Assembly: GCA_028641055.1 (NCBI GenBank)
Contig: CM054061.1
Location: forward strand, 113,096,019-113,160,018
Origin: Alopecurus myosuroides
Lineage: Eukaryota > Streptophyta > Magnoliopsida > Poales > Poaceae
DNA: 64,000 nucleotides
Direction of reading: 5' to 3'
Within the stretch, counting starts at the first letter, position 1; each line of letters starts with the position of its first letter. Positions 45,945 to 57,211 of the stretch are shown here, in pieces. A model generated the notes under the pieces. It had not been told where the DNA came from. It made no database searches and saw only the letters and a list, made by a program, of their open reading frames with translations. A program made the position numbers and the translations under genes.

Positions 45945-47445
45945 GAAACCCGATGCCCCAAAGTGACAGAAATTGAGACAACCGGAGGGGGTGGTTGTGA
46001 TGTGAGGATCACGTGTGTTCACGGAGTGTTAATGCTTTGCTATGGTGCTTTATTAAAAGGAGCACCTTAATTACCAGTAGTTTCCCTAGAGGCCCCGCTG
46101 CCACGGGCTGGTAGGACAAAAGATGTTGTGCAAGTTTCTCATTGCAAGCACGTATAACTATATTAGAACACATGCCTATGGTTTGCCTAAATGTTTGATG
46201 CTTTATTATTATATGCAATGCCCGTGTTAGATTACTACATAACCTATGTTATCCAAGCAACGTCCGTCCATCCATTCCCTCTATGCCTACGGTACTTCCC
46301 ATACTGCTGTTTTCCGCGATTGCTACTGCTATTACTATTTTACTACTGTTGTTATTTTATTTCTACTGCTGCTACAAAACTGTTACCACTGATAAATTAT
46401 TGCGAGAAAGTCTACTTTCAGGTGTAGCTGAATTGACAACTCAGTTGTTGAGGCTAATAAATATTTTTTGGCTCTCCTTGTGTCGAATCAATAAATTTGG
46501 GTTTTAATTCCCTCGAAGACTGTTGCGATCCCCTATAATTGTGGGTCATCACATGTTATCTTCATGTGTATGTTATTTATGATCTTGCATGCTCTCCGTT
46601 GTTAGTAGATGCTCTGGCCAAATAGATGCTAGTGACTCCAAAACGGAGTATTTATGCTCGATAGTGGGTTCATGCCTCTTTTGCATCTGTGCTCGAGTGA
46701 CAGAAACGTGACGGATGGAGGATGTGTTGTTGCCATTAGGAAGAAAACTACTATGTTTACTTTGTTTACATTGTTTACATTACACACTTTGCTTAATGCG
46801 ATTATACGTTGTTTGCAACTTAATACTCAATGTTTGTTCGGATGATATTCAAATGGTGGATTATTAGTCATAGATGCAGTTGGATGACGATCTATGTAAT
46901 TTATTGTAATGTCCGCATGAATATCATAGTAATCTTTATGTCATGCATATTCTTTATCTGTCAATTTCCTAGCTATAATTTGTTCACCACGCATGTTAGC
47001 TATCTTTTATGGAGAGACACCTCTAGTGAACCGTGGACCCCGGTCCATCTTCTCATTCTGATAGTACACACACCGCTTCCACTGTTTTCACACTACTGCT
47101 ACTGGTTTCATACTGATCTCATACTGTTTTTCACACCATACATTTAACCTCTTTGTTATCAGCAAAACCGGTGAGATTGACAACCTCACTGCTTCGTTGG
47201 GGGCAAAGTGAATTGTTTGTGTTGTGTAGGTTCCACGTTGCTGCTGAACCGGTAGTACGTCCTGCCATCTCAGCTGCATCAACCTTCTAAATTTACTCCT
47301 TATTCCTACTGGTCAATTCAACCTTGGTTTATTTACTAAGGGAAACTTGGTGTTGTGCTCATCAAACCTTCCTATTGGTATTTTCCAACGAGTGCAAGTC
47401 ATGTACCATCAATCGCTATAATTGGGATCCCATCACACGAAAGAA

Positions 47446-48345
47446 GGGTTTATGACTCTTCTGCGAAAGAGAATTAAGATATCTAAAATTGGAGATAAAA
47501 TGGTGCACATGTACATGTTCATCAAGCGCATATAAAAGTTGCAGCCATTTCCATTGCCTTTTTGGGACGGACATTGGTTAAATGGAGTTAAACCAAAAAC
47601 ATGTGTCTCTCATCCAAAAGGAAAAACTGGTGAATGGACAAGGCTTTGAATGAGAGTGCTTGTATTGACAAGATCAACATCAATGAGGATTCCTCTTTTG
47701 CCCACACAGAGCAATTTGTTGACCTATGGACCCAACTACAAGATATCCACCTTGTTGAGGAGCTGCATCTTTTGAAAAAATTTGAAAGCGGGGAAAACTC
47801 TGCGTCCTCGGCTTATAAAGCACAATTCACTGGGGCCATCTCCACCGACATGAAAAAATGATTTAAAAGATTTGAGTGCCTCCCAAGATCAAGTTCTTCC
47901 TTTGGCCTTCTCTCCAAAATAGTCCATGGACGGCGGATTGTCTAACGAGACGTGGTTGGACAAATAGTGAGCCTTGCCTTCTTTGTAAGATATTCGTCGA
48001 GTATGTTGATCATCTCTTCGCTCATTGCCACTACACCATTCGGCTTTGGGGGGCACCTAAAGGGGCTTCCTAGCCGTTACTTCATCGATTTCCATAAATG
48101 GTCAACAAAATCGCTCAAAAAATGGTGGCTTGGTATGACCAGTTCTGACACTCCCAACCACAAGGCCATTGCCTCCTCACTCTTCTAGCCACCTGAGAGT
48201 TGTGAAATGAACGCAATTCTCGGGGGTTTCAAAATAAGCAAGCACCTCCAGCAGTCATCTTCCACAAAATTAAGCAGTAAATGAAACTTTGAGTCACAAG
48301 GAGGGGGCAAAATGATATAGTGACTTGATGCCAGGAGAATAGACT
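47446..48345 (+). repeat. segmental repeat copy I, middle part
   Basis: Continues copy I after the nest. It aligns with 58405-59300 in copy II and with 62007-62850 in copy III (GACAAAATGGCGCAAATGCA- and TTAAATGGAGTTAAACCAAA-like landmarks). It is more diverged than copies II and III are from each other. Confidence 0.8.
47634..48190 (+). pseudogene. LINE ORF2 C-terminal fragment in repeat copy I
   Basis: Frames 47634-47861 and 47876-48073 give the block leading to PPKIKFFLWPSLQN and the finger CLLCKIFVEYVDHLFAHCHY, i.e. zf-RVT. A TGA at 47859-47861 and a frame change around 48045 (KGAS stop) separate the parts. The later WWLGM block lies in another frame. It is the counterpart of 58583-59278 and 62120-62840. 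Confidence 0.75.
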
Positions 48346-48597
48346 GGTCATACGGGACACACTTAGGACATCTCCTACATGGCTGCTCATACGGAACACG
48401 ATTCTGTTTGGATTTGATCCGTTTGAGAAGAGGTCCGGGGAGAGGGGACACTACATAGTGGTAGTGCACCCTACGTGGGTTCTTACTTATCCATATATTA
48501 GGGTAAGAGCCACAAATGGCCGACTTTATTAGGTACGAAAATAAAACTAAACAAAAACATATACGTAGATAGGGGCGGCCGCCGCTCGCTGGAGCTA

Positions 48598-49646
48598 ATC
48601 CTCCTCGTCAAAGAGGATGACATAGTACAACTCCTTGTAGAGGTGCCCCAATAGGCTTGTTGGGTGCGACACAGTATCCGGCTGCGCGGGGGGTAGTGGC
48701 GCCTCCTGCAGCTCGGGACACGGCCTAGTCCACATCCATGACTGGCCGACATGCGGCGCAAACCACTCGGCCTCCGCGTGCAGGGCCGCATCCTCCTCGT
48801 CCTCCTCCTTGACCGCGACCTCTTGCGGAGGCTGGACGCCGATGTTCAACGATGCAACACGGCCCCGACGCGTCGGGGGAGGCGAGCGGGCAGCTGTGCC
48901 ACTGGCCGATGGACTAGTGTTGTTGATCAGGCGGGAAATGGAAGGACGTGGCGTGGTCCGTCTGCTGTCCGCGACTTCTCAAACCTAGCTCAGATTTGGA
49001 CCGGAGATGAGCAGGCACAGACCGATAACAGACATAACCCAAACTAGGCAGCCCCGTAGGGCCTTGGTTTGGGTGAGTCTGCTCAAAACAGGCAGACCCG
49101 AGGCAAATAAGCAAACCCGTAGGAGATTTCCTTAGTAATAGATCTAGCGGAAAATAAGCAGGCCATATCCCACGACAAACTCAGAGTAACTCTAACACGC
49201 GATGTATTTTAGGACACTCCAATTTGATTTTAGAGCACCAACTTGTTTGTTTTATGGACCAAACATTGTTATCACTCGATGGATGATGTAAAATAGGATA
49301 TCCTTTGAAATTTGATTGCATAATTCGAATTTACGAACAACATAATATTCGCACTAGAACATGCAAGTTCAAAACGGAAGTTCAACACTAGGCACACTCT
49401 ACCTACCTGCGGCGTTGTACACGTGCACGTCCTCCTCCACCCCGTCGGAAGTGTCGAGCCACACCCACCGGCCGTCACAGATGATCTTGGCGACATAGCG
49501 GCCGAACGACTGCACCCACACTCCACAGAAGCCAGTGCTATCCTGAACGCGGGGGTAGCTGACCCACCGGTGCGGGTTGGTGGATTCGGCCGTAATCAGG
49601 TGCGCCGCGGTGCGACAGTGGTGGATCCGGTCGGAATCGATGGCGA
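48598..49646 (-). pseudogene. two-exon gene remnant with AP2/ERF-like exon
   Basis: On the minus strand an open stretch at 49646-49416 reads CRTAAHLITAESTNPHRWVS, then a block (about 49535-49420) with GVWVQSFGRYVAKI followed by VWLDTSDGVEEDVHVYNAA. The spacing resembles the AP2/ERF DNA-binding domain (G-V-R...W-L-G-T-F...A-A-x-A-Y-D-x-A-A), but the key Arg and Gly positions are changed. It ends at a donor GCAG/GTAGGT (49415). A second open stretch (about 48895-48598) encodes an acidic tail (EVAVKEEDEEDAA) ending LFDEED and a stop. The intron would be 49415 to about 48900; its part 49110-49415 is also found in copies II and III. Probably a TE-dispersed or decayed AP2-type gene; no start codon is convincing. 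Confidence 0.4.
49110..49415 (+). repeat. segmental repeat copy I, right part
   Basis: Matches 59516-59800 and 63075-63355: TAGCGG(A/T)AAATAAGCA, GATGTATTTTAGGA, GGATGATGTAAAATAGG, and AATAGGCACACTCT-like landmarks. Confidence 0.8.
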
Positions 49647-50465
49647 CGTGGTGTTGTGTCCTGTGTGGGTAGTAGGAGGGGGGTTCATTTCAACGTAGCG
49701 GTTGGGCTGCGGCGCGGCTGTGTATACTTAGGTCAAAAAGGGCTAAAATTTGCGGTATTTTGTAAAAAAAAAATACATCCCCACACAACTATACATTATA
49801 TCTTGAAACTTCTTTTCCGCGTCCCTTGATGTAAAAAAGTTTTTTTTACACAGCCCCTATTTTAAGTCATCTATTTGAGTTCCTCCGAGGGCGACACGAT
49901 CACCCCACTGTCCCCGCATGGCAGACTAAAACTCAGCATGCAACCACCTTGTGCTAACAAAGCTTCATGCAAGCACACTCTCTTTGACTCCATCCCAATC
50001 GAACACATGGATTTGATCTTAACATCTTCTTCGAACTCCTCCTTCCCTTTCCACGGGGAGACAGTGAGAGAGTTCATCCTACCCGCAGAAAAAAATGCGA
50101 TGAAATCCATCGAGCAACAATGGCAGGAGGAACCCTATCCTTAGGTTCCTGTGATCTCTTGGTGACGGCACGAAGGTTCGAATTCTACTTCCCTCCATTG
50201 TTTCTGAGATCAATATTTTCACGAATGTCTATTCTACCATTTCTCAGGGAATGAATGCGGTCCTCCCCGAGTGGATTTGGATTTTCTTCTCTCTGCATGC
50301 GTTTTGGTACGTATATTCTCCAGCCTTGATCTGATGGGATCCAGGTATTATGTAGATTCTTCTCCCGAGCTACGAGTCACTGGATTTTGAAAGTTGGGCG
50401 TGCTAGATACGTGTTGTGTAAACAACACAACACACACTTGACCCGCGTTCTCCCATTTATAACCC
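49647..50465. other. no recognisable gene
   Basis: Contains an 89-codon plus frame (49875-50144) and its antisense shadow, neither recognisable. Otherwise AT-rich, with A- and T-runs near 49765 and 49840. Confidence 0.4.
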
Positions 50466-52382
50466 TGAAATACAAATATGTGTTGAACAGGAGCATCTGT
50501 GCTCAGTTCTTCGTCTAAAGAATGATTGCTATCTTTGCCTAAAAATAGTATTGATTCTTGGACTAAATGTAAATATGCTTTCATTGGAAAATATTATCCT
50601 CCTGTTAAGATTATATCTTTAAGAAGTAGCATTATGAATTTTAAGTAATTTGATAATGATCATGTTGCTCAAGCTTGGGAAAGAATGAAATTTTTGGTAA
50701 AGAATTGTCCCACCCATGGACTGACTACTTGGATGATCATCCAAACCTTTTATGCATGTCTAAATTTTTGTTCAAGAAACCTTCTGGATTCAGCTGCTGG
50801 AGGTACCTTCATGACCATCACTTTGGGAGCTGCAACAAAGCTCCCGATGATATGATGATAAATTATTCTGAATGACACACTGAGAGAGCTCCACAAGGTA
50901 AGAAGGTAAATTCTGTTGAAGAAACCTCTTTATTGAGTGATAGGCTTGATACTATTATGTCTATGCTTGTGAATGGTAAAACTCATGTTGATTCAAATAA
51001 TTTTCCTTTAGCCTCTTTGGTTGCTCAAGAAGAGCATGTTGATGTGAACTTCATTAAAAACAATAATTTCAACAACAATGCTTATAGAAATAATTTTGGT
51101 AGTAACAATTATAGGACATATCCTTCTGATAGTGGCAATAGTTATTCTTATGGTAGATCTAGAATGCCTAGTGAGAAAAGTATTTTAGAAGTTGAAAGAG
51201 CCACTCAAAACTTTATGCAAATGCAATATGAGCAGAATAGATTATTCACTATAACCATGGAAGAACAATCTGCTATGTTGAAAAATATTAGTCATCAAAT
51301 TGAGAATTTAAATAGGGAAATTTCTGATTTGCAAGTTAAAATTTCGAGTGTTGAAACCTGTATTTCATCCATCTCTGAAGCACAATCTTCTTTGATTAAT
51401 AAAATGGATGCTAAACCTGAAACTATGGACAGCAATCCCTTTGCTGCTACTAATGCCATTCAAGTTAGAATTGATGACAATGTTAGAATGTTGGATGAAT
51501 TGCATGCTAGGTGGGAAAGAGAAGATGAAATTCCTAGAAAGAATAATATAACTAGAGTTTATACTATTACCACCACTAGTAATGTTGAAGTTTCTAATGA
51601 TGGTAAACCTCCTACTATTAATGGTAAAGTAATTGGTGTTGGCAATGTCTCCACTTCTTCTGTTAAACGTTTAAAATTGTTCCTGATAATTTTCTTTTTT
51701 TGAAATACGGGAGACAATGGTCCCATTACTTTTGATAATAATGATTTTGATTTTGATGGTTGCAATATTTCGGAAGTAATTATGTTCCTAGAAAAGCTAG
51801 CTAGAATTCCTAATGCTAGTGCTATAAATATGGTTTTTACAAAACATATTACAAATGCTCTCATGCAAGTTAGAGAAGAAAAGTTAAAACGTGAAGCCTC
51901 TATCCCTAGGAAGTTAGAAGATGGTTGGGTGCCCATCATTAAAATTAAGTTGAATGATCTTTATTGTAATGCTTTATGTGATCTTTGTGCTAGTATCTCT
52001 GGTATGGCTAAGAAACTCTATGATATGCTTGATTTACCACCTTTGGAACATTGTTATTTGGATATTCATTTTGCTGATAATGTTAAGAAAAAACCTTTGG
52101 GGGAGAGTTGATGATGTTCTTATTATGGTTAACAACAACCTTGTCACCGTTTATTTTATTGTTATGAATATTGAATGCAATGCTTTTTGTCCTATTGTTT
52201 TGGGAAGACCTTTTCTTAGAATTGTTGGTGTTGTTATTGATATGAAAGAGGGGAATATTAAATATCGATTCCCACTCAAGAAAGGTATGGAACACTTTAC
52301 TAGAAATGGAATGAAGCTACCTTTTGATTCTACTATTAGAACAAATTATGATGTTGATGCTTCTTCACTTGAAAATACTTGA
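50466..52382 (+). pseudogene. gypsy gag-protease of a large Triticeae family, broken
   Basis: Gag core (about 50500-50880, with blocks such as WERMKFLVKNCPTHGLTTWM and SAAGG in changing frames) leads to a long open frame 50933-51703. That frame has an Asn-rich stretch and a coiled-coil-like helix ending in the NAIQVRIDDNVRML block. Frames 51782-52111 and 51954-52382 carry the retropepsin region. Its active-site block reads LCDLCASISGM where the family has a D-L-G-A-S type motif, so the Gly after the catalytic Asp-Leu is Cys. The end TNYDVDASSLENT and stop match the usual end of this gag-protease; these elements have no RT here. Stops near 50875 and 51703 and a frame shift near 52080 disable it. 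Codons are strikingly A/T-ending. Confidence 0.8.
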
Positions 52383-54664
52383 TTCTTACTTTCTGTGCCT
52401 AGCTGAAAGACGTTAAAGAAAAACACTCTTTGGAGACAACCTATGTTTTATTTCTGCAATTTTTCTGTTGTTTTCTTTGAGTCAAGGTGTTGTTGACTTC
52501 TATAACAAATACTTTGTATCTTTACTTTTTTGAATTGTTGTGCCAAGTAAATTCTCTAGTGGAAATTTGATGCTAGATTTGGATTTCTGCGCATGAACAG
52601 ATTTTTGTTATACACCGTTTAATTCGTAAAAAATCCAGAAAAATCGAAACATCCTGAAAGTTTTGGTGCATGATCCTTAGATATTTACGCAACTTTTCTT
52701 AGTTCTCAGTTTTATGATCTGAGCAACGTAAGTGCCTCGAAAATATTCGTCTTTACAGACTGTTCTGATTTTAACAGTTTCTGTCTTTTACTTTGCATTC
52801 TCTCTTTTACTATTTTGAGTGGATTTCTTTGCTCCATAAAACATTGGTGGCTATAGCTAGTGTTTAGAAAATATTATTAATTCTTGTGTCCATGCAGAAC
52901 ATGTGAGTTTTTGATTATGCACTAACCCTCTAATGAGAATTATTTTGAGTTTGATGTGAAGTAAGTTTTCAAGAGTCAAGAGAAGAGTATAATATAATGT
53001 GATCAAGAAGAGTGAAAAGACTAAGCTTGAGGATGCCCCCGTGGATCATCACAGAAAATTTTAAGAAGAGTCAAGGGTCTAAGCTTGGGGATGCCCAAGG
53101 CATCCCCTTCTTCATCAACAACTTATCAGGTCACTTCTAGTGAAACTATATTTTTATTCGATCACATCTTATGTACTCCCTCCGTCTCAAAATAATTGTC
53201 TCAAAGTTAGACAAAAGTGGATGTATCTAACACTAAAACATATCTAGATACATCCACTTTTGCCCAACCTTGAGACAATTATTTTAAGACAGAGGGAGTA
53301 CTTTACTTGAAGCGTCTATTTGTTTTTATTTTATGTAATAAACTTGGTTGGATCCTAGCATTCTTGTGTGGGAGAGAGACACGCTCCGCTCTTTTTCATA
53401 TGAATACTCGTATTCTTCATTTATTGTCTAGCTGCTGCAATTCTTTTAGCTCATGTTTTTCATACATCTCTTATTCAGAGCTGTTAGTTCTTGTAGAATA
53501 GTACTCTCTTGTTTCATTGATAAATTATTTGGAGAGTTTTTGTTGAAATAAAGTGATTGGTGTGGGAGAAGAATACAATATTTCATGCTTAAAAGGTGCA
53601 ATGGGAAGCTTGTTTAGACCGTGACCTAGACTTTAACATGTCATGTTAGATATTATTTTAATTATATGCTTAGTAGTTATTGATGTAGCATGACTTGTCT
53701 CAAATACCTGAGAGTGCTTAATGTGTCATTGAAAGAAATTATGAGTTTTTTTTTACCATGTAGAAGCATAATATTGTGTTATTCTCCTTCGAATGCTTTA
53801 TTTGGGTTGACTTGACGCATGCTCACACCATGTTATGACTACAAACCAATCATCTCTAGCCTCTATGATCATTTAGTTTTTGACTTATAATATCATTTAT
53901 GCTTTGATTAATATTGTTTTGTCGCTATGCATGCTTATGGACATTATTGCTCTCTTAGTTGGTCGCTCCCAGTTTCTTGCTAGCCTTCACATATATTGAG
54001 TATGTGCTATACTCGTGCATCCAACTCATGTTTTAGCCCATGAGAAAATAGTTTAAAGCTTATTGTGTCTTATGTGAAGCAAAGTTTTTCTTTCTTATTT
54101 CACCCTATGAGTATGGAATACGTGCTCATCTAAATTTGTAGAGACCTAGTGCCAATTAATATAACCAAAAAGGCACTTCCACGTGGTTTGATAAAAGCTG
54201 GTGGGTACCCGTGAACACGACTAGCGCTGGTTTGTGAAAGAAAGGTGGGGGAAAGTGCCAACTAATAAAACAACGGCAACCGCTCTCAAAAGTCTAAACA
54301 CTTTGCTTGACATGAGTTATAATAAGTTTTTCATTACCATTCGTTGACATAGACATACACATCTCTCAAAATTGTTTTCAATACCTCTGTTTATAAAATA
54401 AAAAGCTCTATCATATGAGTAATCCCTGCTTCCCTCTACGAATGGACTTTCTTTTACTTTATGTTGAGTCTTCATCTTCTAACTTTATGCACCAATTAAG
54501 AGAGCATAGTTGTCATTCTGAGTACAATGTGCATAGTCCCAAAATTTATTATTGATCGATTCATGATTATGTTATTACTTGTTCTCAAATTATTTGTATC
54601 TAGTCACCACTTGAACTTTGAAGGTGTCCTGTCATTTATGTTTTGCTATTCTTTTAAGGACAGG
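52383..54664 (+). mobile_element. 3' noncoding tail of the gypsy element
   Basis: A long noncoding tail typical of this family, with repeated CTAAGCTTGGGGATGCCC-like phrases near 53020 and 53080. No gene is expected. A Stowaway MITE sits at 53176-53298. Confidence 0.65.
53176..53298. mobile_element. Stowaway MITE, 123 bp
   Basis: Nearly perfect hairpin: CTCCCTCCGTCTCAAAATAA at the left, complement TTATTTTAAGACAGAGGGAG at the right, TA on both sides (53174-53175, 53299-53300). It inserted into the gypsy tail. Confidence 0.95.
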
Positions 54665-54945
54665 CTTGCAATAATCAGTTGCTTGCAACTTAATACCCAA
54701 AGTTTGCTCAGATGACATCCTGAGGATGGATTATTAGTCATAGATGCAGTTGGATGACGGTTTATGTGTCATGCTGTAATGCCCGAATGAATCTGATAGT
54801 AATCATCATGTCATGTATATGCATTACGGTGCAGTCTCTATTTTTGTCAATTGCCCAGCTATAATTTGTTCACCCAGCATGTTATTTATCTGTTATGGAG
54901 AGACACCACTAGTGAACTGTGGACACCGGTCCATTCTTTTACGAA
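54665..54945 (+). repeat. partial LTR of the gypsy element
   Basis: GCTTGCAACTTAATACCCAA through GTGAACTGTGGACACCGGTC matches 46815-47045 of the outer solo LTR. Only the middle of the LTR is present, joined directly to the tail, so a deletion removed its start. Confidence 0.75.
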
Positions 54946-55068
54946 AAGTAATATATTTTAATTATGTAATTATCACATCATAGAGAGTCTATACACTGTA
55001 ATCCAGATATCTCGAAGATCTGACTCATACATCATGGTAACGGTTTTTTTTTCTACGAAAAGTCAAAA

Positions 55069-55440
55069 TGGAGGTTGAGCTACATGTAGCTCTTTATTTT
55101 ATAAATTTAAAAAATCATATTTATAGTTTCAAAAAATTCTGAAAAAAATCCCAAATGTAGACAATAGTGCATTCTACCAACATGCAAAATCTAAATTTAA
55201 AACAATTCATATCTCAGGCTACATAAAAATAAATCTAATAAATTTTGGAGAGTCTAAATTATGGATTATTCATTACTTTCATATTCATATTTTGTCATTT
55301 TCGCACAACCCTCAATATATTTTTAAAATGATTTTACAAGTTGGTAGAAGACAACATTATCTATATCCAGATTTTTTGAAACTCTAAAATGTAATTTTTA
55401 AAAAAATTCAAAATAAAAATCTTCTTGTAACTCGTCCTCT
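55069..55440. mobile_element. AT-rich MITE-like sequence related to 33336-33740
   Basis: Shares GCTACATG(T/G)AGC-type ends, TTTTGTCATTTT(C/T)(G/A)C and CAGATTTTTTGAAACT-like motifs with the 405-bp insert in copy I. The similarity is modest. Boundaries are approximate. Confidence 0.4.
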
Positions 55441-55471
55441 ATATCGCTGCGCTGTTATTCCTACCCTATAT

Positions 55472-55732
55472 GACTAGTCACAATGGGGGTATCATGCATG
55501 CCACGTTGGCAAAAAGATAAGGTGACAGTGCAATTGATGATGAGAGAGATGATGGTGGTATCATAGGTAGATACCGTAACATAACGGAATCTAAGGTAAA
55601 ATGAGTCTATACCGTAATAAATATAATACTATATGATACTATAAACATCTTAGTACCCATTGTGGGAGTAGTAACATAGACTAGTATCATACGCATGATA
55701 CTACTGTATGATACTTCCTATTGTGAGTAGTC
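55472..55732. mobile_element. TIR MITE, 261 bp
   Basis: The left end GACTAGTCACAATGGGGGTA and the complement of the right end (GACTACTCACAATAGGAAGTA) form about 24-bp inverted repeats. TAT lies on both sides (55469-55471, 55733-55735). The interior repeats (A)TAGTATCAT-type words. Family uncertain; a 3-bp duplication would fit a Harbinger-type element. Confidence 0.7.
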
Positions 55733-56686
55733 TATAACACACCTGCGAGCCAGCCGCAGAAGGATTGGTGGAGATGGAGGACTCCGAGGAGGCACATAAT
55801 TCACGAATTGGATTAGATGAAAAGAGAACGATCTTTGTCACTAACCATTGGCCCCACATGTCAATTTAAGATGTGCCAAGAAAATTAGCAATGAGATTTA
55901 CATAATCAGCTGGAGGAGAGGTTTAAACAAATTATCAACTTCTTCGCTCTCCTATCTATAGGTAAAACCAAGTTTAAGTAACGAAATTTAGCAAATCTGA
56001 TGGAGATGCTCTTAGCGGCCCAAGTGCATGCCAAGGTTATACTACCGGTCATTAAAGTGCTAACAGCAACGTCCTACTCGAACCCCGTACTACTCAATTA
56101 GTATATTCTTTCTTTGGCTGTACATATCAATGGCTCCATGCTGACTGCGGGAAAACTTTACCAAAAGGAAAACGATGACAGGTGAGTTGCCATTCAAGAA
56201 GTTGGATGCTCGGCCAATTGTACAATGTCATGCTTTATGTATACCGTGATCCGAATAATCTGCGTCTGGCAGGAAGGTGCCTGCCTGCCTGCCTAGTTGG
56301 GGTTTTCCTATGGTTCACTTGGCAGTTTTTGGCAGTTAACAAAGCGGAAAGGTTACGACACATGACGAGGAAATATAAGCGGGCGGCAGGCCAACTTGTG
56401 CATTCCCCGCCTCCTCTCGTCTCTTTGTTCGCTTCCACGGTGAATGAGCGCGATCCGATTAAATTAGATGTAGGCAGGCAGTGGGAATCAATCCACGGTA
56501 CGTTACGTAGTGTACGGATTGTTTTGTCTCTTGCCTTGTTGGCCGTAAAAAGCATTGACGATGGGGTTTCAGACAAAATGTCACTACAGTAACGCCATCC
56601 TCTTGGCCACTTGACGGACGATCCTTGTCCTTGCTTAATAAGTAGGTTATAGTAGCAGTGCTAACTACTGGGTACGATCCCTTTGT

Positions 56687-56864
56687 GAGCATCTCCATCA
56701 GATTTGCCATCCCTATAAACTGCCAACGGACCAAAACAGTGAAGCAATGAAATTCAGCAAATGTGCTGTAGTGAGAGAGGCTAAAATGTTCCTCAACTAC
56801 TTCTCTCTCCTATGCCTAAAACCGTTTGAGGCAATGAAATTCAGCAAATGTGTTGAAGATGCTC
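56687..56864. mobile_element. Harbinger-type MITE, 178 bp
   Basis: Ends GAGCATCTCCATCAGATTTG and, at the right, complement of GAGCATCTTCAACACATTTG. The flanking trinucleotides TGT and TTA do not match, so the duplication has decayed or the ends are slightly off. Its counterpart in copy I is split by the 29677-31276 element. Confidence 0.6.
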
Positions 56865-57023
56865 TTAGCGGTTTATACTGCCAAAATTTTATAGTACTAG
56901 TCGGAGTTTCTAAACTAAGCAAGCAACCGTACTATCACATTATATTCTCTCTTTGAATGTGCATATCAATGCTTACTGTGGGGATAGCTTTACCAAAAAG
57001 AAAACGATGGCAGGTGGATTGCT

Positions 57024-57211
57024 GGTTTTTAGTCAAAACTAACCCACTGTGTTGGCGGGAAGTGTCTTTCCGCCTCATGAGATGGCGGAAAGTACACGTG
57101 TCGGCTTTTCCCCCCTCCCGTCAGGATAATTTTGACAATAAAATTTGGAGGGGGTTAGTTTTGACGGTACAATTCGACAATGGTTCATATTTGTAAAAAA
57201 AAAAAGAAATC
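57024..57211. mobile_element. hairpin insert with poly(A) tail in repeat copy II
   Basis: 188 bp absent from copy I (31618-31640). It is flanked by GGTGGATTGCT (57013-57023) and GGTGAATTGCT (57212-57222). It contains inverted TAGTCAAAACTAACCC (about 57029) and GGGGGTTAGTTTTGAC (about 57149-57164), followed by about 45 bp ending in A11. Confidence 0.65.

Larger units (their letters stand above)
35472..46551. mobile_element. second solo LTR, nested in the first and split by a gypsy element
   Basis: Parts 35472-36179 and 45950-46551 join at GAAAC to give an LTR of about 1.31 kb, from TGATACGTCCAAAACG to GTGGGTCATCA. The target duplication CATGT is at 35467-35471 and 46552-46556. It shares only the first bases with the outer LTR and belongs to a different gypsy-type family. 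Confidence 0.88.
34744..47411. mobile_element. solo LTR (gypsy-type, TGATACGTC family), interrupted by a nested insertion
   Basis: LTR parts 34744-35471 and 46557-47411 join at CATGT to give a 1583-bp LTR that starts TGATACGTCATAAACGC and ends ACCATCA. It is flanked by ATCGC (34739-34743 and 47412-47416). The internal region and second LTR are gone, so it arose by LTR-LTR recombination. The general look is of the large Triticeae gypsy families whose LTRs begin TGATACGTC. The part 46810-47050 is homologous to 54665-54945. Confidence 0.85.
33852..47445 (-). mobile_element. LINE 3' fragment, itself the host of a three-level LTR nest
   Basis: LINE sequence on the minus strand is 33852-34743 plus 47417-47445 (about 920 bp, 5'-truncated). 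It is flanked by imperfect target duplications GGGCTTTATGACTTCT (33836-33851) and GGGTTTATGACTCTTCT (47446-47462). Copy II of the segmental repeat has the empty site at about 58405-58427. Everything between 34744 and 47411 inserted later into this LINE. Confidence 0.75.

Noticed and set aside
49875..50144. 89-codon frame and its antisense partner as a novel small protein
   Set aside because: No motif, no start context or promoter evidence, and both strands are equally open; too weak to call.
54949..55068. Possible promoter-like AT-rich stretch with TATATTTTAATTA
   Set aside because: AT-rich TE debris; no gene follows.
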